Assembly: GCA_002314715.1 (NCBI GenBank)
Contig: DCGY01000037.1
Span: 1 to 18,239, forward strand
Direction: 5' to 3'
DNA length: 18,239 bases
Source of the DNA: Lachnospiraceae bacterium UBA1766
GTDB taxonomy: Bacteria > Bacillota > Clostridia > Lachnospirales > Lachnospiraceae
Position numbers and translations under genes: made by a program. The notes beneath the pieces were generated by a model. The model made no database searches. It worked only from the letters and a program-made list of their open reading frames with translations, and was not told the DNA's origin. Positions 14,488 to 18,239 of this stretch are shown here, piece by piece (position 1 is the stretch's first letter; every line of letters starts with the position of its first letter).

Positions 14488-16257
14488 ATGAAAAATAAAG
14501 ACAAAAATTTATTGAAATGTTTTCTGAAAAATAGAAAAGTACAGATTTTTGCGGCATGTATCCTTCTTGCAGGTGTGGGATTTCTTTGCATAAAGGCAAT
14601 CAAAAACAGTTCATCCGGTGAGACCGGTTATCGTGAAACCACAGTTGTTTACGGAGATTTGACAGTAGGTGTAACCGAGAGTGGTACGATTGACATCGGA
14701 ACGATTGAGCAGACCTTTGATTTGGATATGTCACAACTTACCAGAGTTTCCACCAGTAATTCCAACAGTTCATCCGGTTCGTCCGGAATGAGCAGTATGG
14801 GTGGCAATATGGGCGGAATGGGAGACATGGGAGGCTTCAGCGGTGGCAACATAGGCGGAGGCTCAAGCGCCGGTGGTTCTTCAAGTTCCGGAAACATGTT
14901 TGGTCAGATGTTTGACATGAGTGGAAGTGCCGGTGGAAATACTTCCGGTGGTAACTCATCCAGCCTGGTTATTGATTCCGTATCGGTTTCTGTTGGACAG
15001 GAGATTTCGGTAGGGGATGTTTTACTAACACTTAACAGTGACAGTTTGGATGAATTGAAATCGGAACTGGAAAAGAATGTAGAGAAGGCTTCTGCGGATT
15101 TGGAGGCTTTGATTGCCGATCAGAAACTTTCCCAGATTACTGCAGAGTACACCCTAAGCAATGCACTGAAGGATGGGGACTACGCGGCTACGGAAAAAAG
15201 CGATACAATTGCTTCCTTGAAAAAGGACGTTACAGATGCGGAAACAAACCTGACAGAAGCAAAAAACACCCTGGCTCGTTATAAAGAACAGCTGGAAACC
15301 GCAAAGGAAGACTATAATGCGGCAGTAGTAATTATGAACCAGGAAGTTTGGTCAAGAGATAATATCGATAAGACGGCGAATACGTATTTATATACTTATT
15401 ACTTCAATAATGCACAGACGGCTACCAGTAATGTTGAGAGCTTAAAGAGCAAGGTTGAGCAGTTGGAAAGCAGAATTGAATCGGCTCAAAGCAGTGTTAC
15501 CCGTTGCGAAACCAATCTTGCAAAGGCAAAGAGAGCATACGACACCGGAGTTTTGTCCGCACAGGAAACTTACGATTTACGTATGCTTGCCTATGAAACA
15601 GCACAGGAAACCTATGATATTACAGTAAGTTATCTGGAAAAGAATTTGAAACAACAGCAGGAAACTTATGATGAAACCCTTGCAAAGTGGAACGAATTCA
15701 CTTCATATGTGGATGGTGAAAATATTCTCTCCGAGTATAAGGGCGTGGTTACAGCAGTTTCCTTGGCGGCAGGAGATAGCCTTACCACAGGAGCAGTTGT
15801 TGTAACACTTTATGATGCAGATGCAATTACCATGACAGTGTCTGTATCCGAAGATGATATGACAGATATCGAGCTTGGGGGTCTCGCCAATATTAATTTA
15901 ACAGCATATACGGATCCTTTCGTGGCTACTATTACCGAAATTTCCGATGCAACTTCGGATTCTTCCGGAAACACAACCAGAGACGTAACCGTTACCCTTT
16001 CGGGAGATGTTTCAAAGCTTTTTCAGGATATGACCGGCGAGGTAACATTTATTACCAAACAGAGTGCAGAAGTTCTCTATGTATCCAACAGAGCAATTAT
16101 CCGTGAAAATGGTCAGTCCTATGTAAAGGTAAAGGAGTCAAACGGAAACATCAAAAAAGTGAAAGTAGTTACAGGATTTTCGGATGGAGTAAATGTAGAA
16201 ATCGTTGACGGACTTACAGAAGGTCAGACCGTAATCATCGAGAAAGGAGAAGCATAA
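14488..16257 (+). CDS. Second HlyD-type membrane-fusion adaptor with Gly/Ser/Met-rich insert
   Basis: 589 residues. Membrane helix at about 18-38, then the first strands of the lipoyl domain (TVVYGDLTVGVTESGTIDIG), interrupted at about 89-159 by a Gly/Ser/Met-rich insert. The lipoyl half resumes as SLVIDSVSVSVGQEISVGDVLL, followed by a coiled-coil hairpin of about 230 residues, the return lipoyl half (ILSEYKGVVTAVSLAAGDSL), a beta-barrel (MTVSVSEDDMTDI) and a membrane-proximal domain ending in EGQTVIIEKGEA. It would bridge a membrane transporter to the cell exterior. AGGAGG at 14475-14480 precedes the start by about 7 bases; an open extension to 14443 runs into the previous gene and is rejected. 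Its stop overlaps the permease start by one base (TAATG), so the two are translationally coupled. It is a diverged paralogue of adaptor 1, not a duplicate. Confidence 0.9.
   Translation: MKNKDKNLLKCFLKNRKVQIFAACILLAGVGFLCIKAIKNSSSGETGYRETTVVYGDLTVGVTESGTIDIGTIEQTFDLDMSQLTRVSTSNSNSSSGSSGMSSMGGNMGGMGDMGGFSGGNIGGGSSAGGSSSSGNMFGQMFDMSGSAGGNTSGGNSSSLVIDSVSVSVGQEISVGDVLLTLNSDSLDELKSELEKNVEKASADLEALIADQKLSQITAEYTLSNALKDGDYAATEKSDTIASLKKDVTDAETNLTEAKNTLARYKEQLETAKEDYNAAVVIMNQEVWSRDNIDKTANTYLYTYYFNNAQTATSNVESLKSKVEQLESRIESAQSSVTRCETNLAKAKRAYDTGVLSAQETYDLRMLAYETAQETYDITVSYLEKNLKQQQETYDETLAKWNEFTSYVDGENILSEYKGVVTAVSLAAGDSLTTGAVVVTLYDADAITMTVSVSEDDMTDIELGGLANINLTAYTDPFVATITEISDATSDSSGNTTRDVTVTLSGDVSKLFQDMTGEVTFITKQSAEVLYVSNRAIIRENGQSYVKVKESNGNIKKVKVVTGFSDGVNVEIVDGLTEGQTVIIEKGEA
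14752..14964 (+). other. Gly/Ser/Met-rich low-complexity insert in adaptor 2
   Basis: About 71 codons of SNSSSGSSG, MGGNMGGMGDMGG and SGGNIGGGSS-type sequence, inside the N-terminal half of the lipoyl domain. Most lipoyl domains have a short turn here. The plus strand is G-rich. Confidence 0.85.
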
Positions 16258-17720
16258 TGAGAATCAGCGAAATATTGCGTTTGGTTTGGTTAAACCTTTC
16301 TCAAAATAAATTTAAAGTAATTCTTACTTCCATCGGTATTATCGTCGGTTCGGCAACGATTATGATGGTACTTGCAATCGGAACCGGCGGTAAAAAGGAA
16401 GTAGCAGAACAGTTTAGTAATCTAAATGCCGGCGCCATTGATATTAGTTATGAGGGTGCAGGAAGCATGAGCTCTACAGGATTTGGAATGGGTGGTGGAA
16501 GCAAAGGATCCGGTTCCGGATCATCCGGCGGCTTTTCCGGTGGTTCCATGCCAAGTGGTGGTGGAATGCCTTCCATGGGAGGCGGTTCGTCCGGTGGATT
16601 TTCCATGCCGAGCGGTGGTGGAATGCCTTCTATAGGAGGCGGATCATCCGGTGGTTTTTCCTTTGGCGGTTTCAGCGGTGGCGGATTTGACTTTGGTTCC
16701 TTGTTTGGCGGTGGCGGTAATTCCGATAATAATCGAATCAATACCGAAAATGTTACGCTTACCGAGGATGATATGGAAAACCTGCTGGTGTTTGTTCCCG
16801 GATTGACAGATGCAACGATTTCCTATTCTACAACCACTTCCGTAGAAGGCGGTGAATTGGAAAGTGCTTCTTATTACACCATTGCCGGAGTTTTGGAGAA
16901 TTATGCAACCATCAGCAACCTGACGATTAATGCGGGAAGCTTTATCAGTGAATCAAACAACGAAGGAAAAGAAAAGGTTTGTGTGCTTGGTTCGGATGTG
17001 GCAAAGGAAATATTTGGATCCGCCGGTGCAGCGATTGACCAGGAAATTTACATAGACAGTCGTCCTTATATCGTACTTGGTGTATTGGATGAAATGGGAA
17101 CGGTTGCCAGTGGAATCAGTCCTGATACGGCTATTTTTATTCCTTACAATGCGGGAATTAAATATATTACCGGAACCGGTATTTCTCCAACCCTTACGGT
17201 TATTGCGCAGGATGTAGGGAACCTGGATGCGGTTGTGAAAAATATAGAATCGGTTTTATTGGATTGCTATCCAAACACAGAATTTACCATTTCTGACGCA
17301 GGAAGCAAAATGGAGGCAGCAAATGCTTCCAACCAGACACTGCAGTTGTTGTTAATCTCTATGGCGGTTATTGTATTTATTGTAGGTGGTATCGGTATTA
17401 TGAACGTTCTTTTCGTTTCCGTAAAAGAAAGAACAAATGAAATCGGTATCTTAAAGGCACTTGGATGTTCCAGAAGAGATATTATGTTGGAGTTCTTATT
17501 TGAGGCGGCATGTATTTCGCTGGTAGGAGGTATCATGGGTGTATTGTTAAGCCTGGGTATTACTCCGGTAGTAGAAATGTTCTCTGTAAGAGTGGAATTA
17601 TCTATCGGAGGAGCATTGCTGTCCCTTCTCTTTGGTGTCATTACCGGTAGTGTATTCGGATTTTATCCGGCATACAAAGCATCAAGATTAATTCCTGTAG
17701 TAGCATTGAACCAGGAATAA
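16257..17720 (+). CDS. MacB/FtsX-type ABC transporter permease with Gly-rich extracytoplasmic insert
   Basis: 487 residues with the MacB topology. Helix 1 at about 19-42 (VILTSIGIIVGSATIMMVLAI), a large extracytoplasmic domain, then helices 2-4 at about 362-388, 418-440 and 455-478. Between helices 2 and 3 lies the FtsX-family signature ERTNEIGILKALGCSRRDI, which contacts the ATPase; near the C terminus is PAYKASRLIPVVAL. Residues about 67-156 are a Gly/Ser/Met/Phe-rich insert placed soon after helix 1, before the MacB periplasmic core (LLVFVPGLTDATISY onward). The start overlaps the adaptor-2 stop by one base and AAAGGAGAAG precedes it. No ATP-binding subunit is encoded in the window, so it is probably downstream or elsewhere. 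MacB-like permeases act with adaptors in export of peptides, lipids or toxic compounds; the substrate here is unknown. Confidence 0.9.
   Translation: MRISEILRLVWLNLSQNKFKVILTSIGIIVGSATIMMVLAIGTGGKKEVAEQFSNLNAGAIDISYEGAGSMSSTGFGMGGGSKGSGSGSSGGFSGGSMPSGGGMPSMGGGSSGGFSMPSGGGMPSIGGGSSGGFSFGGFSGGGFDFGSLFGGGGNSDNNRINTENVTLTEDDMENLLVFVPGLTDATISYSTTTSVEGGELESASYYTIAGVLENYATISNLTINAGSFISESNNEGKEKVCVLGSDVAKEIFGSAGAAIDQEIYIDSRPYIVLGVLDEMGTVASGISPDTAIFIPYNAGIKYITGTGISPTLTVIAQDVGNLDAVVKNIESVLLDCYPNTEFTISDAGSKMEAANASNQTLQLLLISMAVIVFIVGGIGIMNVLFVSVKERTNEIGILKALGCSRRDIMLEFLFEAACISLVGGIMGVLLSLGITPVVEMFSVRVELSIGGALLSLLFGVITGSVFGFYPAYKASRLIPVVALNQE
16455..16724 (+). other. Gly/Ser/Met/Phe-rich low-complexity insert in the permease
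   Basis: About 90 codons, mostly GGSSGGF, MPSGGG and FGGF-type motifs, between the helix-1-proximal segment and the MacB periplasmic core. It is the longest of the three inserts in this operon and contains the 57-bp tandem repeat. Confidence 0.88.
16545..16658 (+). repeat. Two tandem copies of a 57-bp in-frame repeat
   Basis: Units at 16545-16601 and 16602-16658 each encode 19 residues, SMPSGGGMPS(M or I)GGGSSGGF, differing at one residue. Several third-base differences between copies mean the duplication is not brand new, or has drifted under protein-level constraint. Confidence 0.85.
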
Positions 17721-17741
17721 TGCGGAATGTGAGAGTGAATT

Positions 17742-18239
17742 ATGAGTGAGAATGTAAGTGAAAATCAGATTATTGAGACAGAAGCAATCGGACACATTGT
17801 AACGGCTGATGAACTCACCATGGATGAAGCTACAATCATCCGTGAACAGGAAAGAATGGCTATTGAGAAAAAGAAAAAGAAGGCCGCAAAGAGACGCCGC
17901 TTTATTTTTCTGCTGCTTGCCCTTGTGATTATCGGAGTGATTGTTTATTTTGCTTTTCTTCGCAAATTCCTTGTAAAGGAGACGGAGAATACGGTTAAGA
18001 TCGAGACCAAGGCAGGACAGACCGTACAGTATGTGCGAGTTAATTCTATCAATGGCAATGAAATCAATATCTCCATGATGAATGAGCAGGAACAACAGAC
18101 GGAAGAAACACAGAAGGATGATTCGCAGAAGAAACCCTCCGGAAATGAGAAGTCGAATTCAAATGCAGAACAAGGTGGTGCTTCCGAAAACTCCGAATCC
18201 TCCCAAAGACCCAGCTTTGGCGGTGGAAACAATCAGATG
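17742..18239 (+). CDS. Single-helix membrane protein with Gly-rich exterior, 3'-truncated by window edge
   Basis: Open from ATG 17742 to the window end (166 codons, no stop). An acidic cytoplasmic N terminus of about 42 residues is followed by a strongly basic stretch (KKKKKAAKRRR at about 43-53), one membrane helix at about 53-73, and an exterior region. The exterior starts with a beta-like segment (AGQTVQYVRVNSINGNEINI), then becomes Gln/Lys/Ser/Asn-rich and, at the edge, SQRPSFGGGN, so it seems to enter a Gly-rich segment like those of its neighbours. GTGAGAG about 6 bases upstream is a weak ribosome binding site; the gap from the permease is 21 bases with no terminator, so it belongs to the operon. 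I do not recognise the family. It might be a small accessory component or the start of another adaptor-like protein; the missing part would decide. Confidence 0.75.
   Translation, partial: MSENVSENQIIETEAIGHIVTADELTMDEATIIREQERMAIEKKKKKAAKRRRFIFLLLALVIIGVIVYFAFLRKFLVKETENTVKIETKAGQTVQYVRVNSINGNEINISMMNEQEQQTEETQKDDSQKKPSGNEKSNSNAEQGGASENSESSQRPSFGGGNNQM

Noticed and set aside
16448..16741. Pro-rich open frame on the minus strand opposite the permease insert (similar ones opposite 12703-13032 and 14649-14897)
   Set aside because: The Pro-rich translations are mirror images of the Gly codons on the plus strand. They have no ribosome binding site and lie inside well-supported genes.
17688..18095. 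Minus-strand open frames of 135 and 95 codons at the right end
   Set aside because: They lie opposite a convincing plus-strand gene (start, helix, operon spacing) that runs off the window, and their translations show no family features.

Overview
The window looks like chromosomal DNA of an anaerobic Clostridia bacterium, most likely a Lachnospiraceae relative. It has fairly low GC by eye, ATG starts behind strong GGAGG-type ribosome binding sites, and U-tailed hairpin terminators. Its proteins are of Firmicutes type: a beta-propeller HD-GYP phosphodiesterase, a chemoreceptor with a double-Cache-like sensor, a soluble VirD4-like ATPase, a flavinylated haem membrane protein and a MacB-type permease with HlyD-type adaptors. 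No tRNA, rRNA, CRISPR array, transposase or integrase was seen. No stretch longer than 300 bases lacks a gene.

Layout. (1) 1-3266: the 3' part of a large membrane HD-GYP sensor protein whose start lies before the window, then a small four-helix membrane protein, ending at a hairpin terminator shared with the convergent chemoreceptor. (2) 3299-5341, minus strand: a complete methyl-accepting chemotaxis protein with its own extended -10 promoter. (3) 5421-6978: a promoter, a roughly 130-nt leader that can fold, an orphan VirD4/TraG-like ATPase without membrane helices, and a terminator. (4) 7042-8892: a promoter and a probable operon for a histone-H1-like Lys/Pro-rich protein, a nicotinamidase-like cysteine hydrolase and an ArsC/Spx-family protein, ending in a terminator that an alternative stem could disrupt. 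(5) 8919-11896: a promoter, a membrane metallophosphoesterase, an unrecognised two-helix membrane protein, and a b-haem plus covalent-FMN membrane protein with its own probable promoter and a strong terminator. (6) 12047 to the right edge: an export-like operon with a first HlyD-type adaptor broken by a frameshift near 13265, a second adaptor, a MacB/FtsX-type permease, and a 3'-incomplete single-helix membrane protein that runs off the window.

Region 6 is the most interesting part. The two adaptors and the permease each carry a long Gly/Ser/Met/Asn-rich low-complexity insert on the predicted outer face. The insert interrupts a different domain in each protein, and the fourth protein is turning Gly-rich at the window edge. 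In the permease the insert contains a 57-bp in-frame tandem repeat. No ATPase for the permease is present; it may lie just beyond the right edge. This looks like a tandem-adaptor ABC export or envelope system with unusual matched low-complexity loops, and its substrate cannot be read from the sequence.

All functional calls rest on motifs read by eye. No homology search was run.
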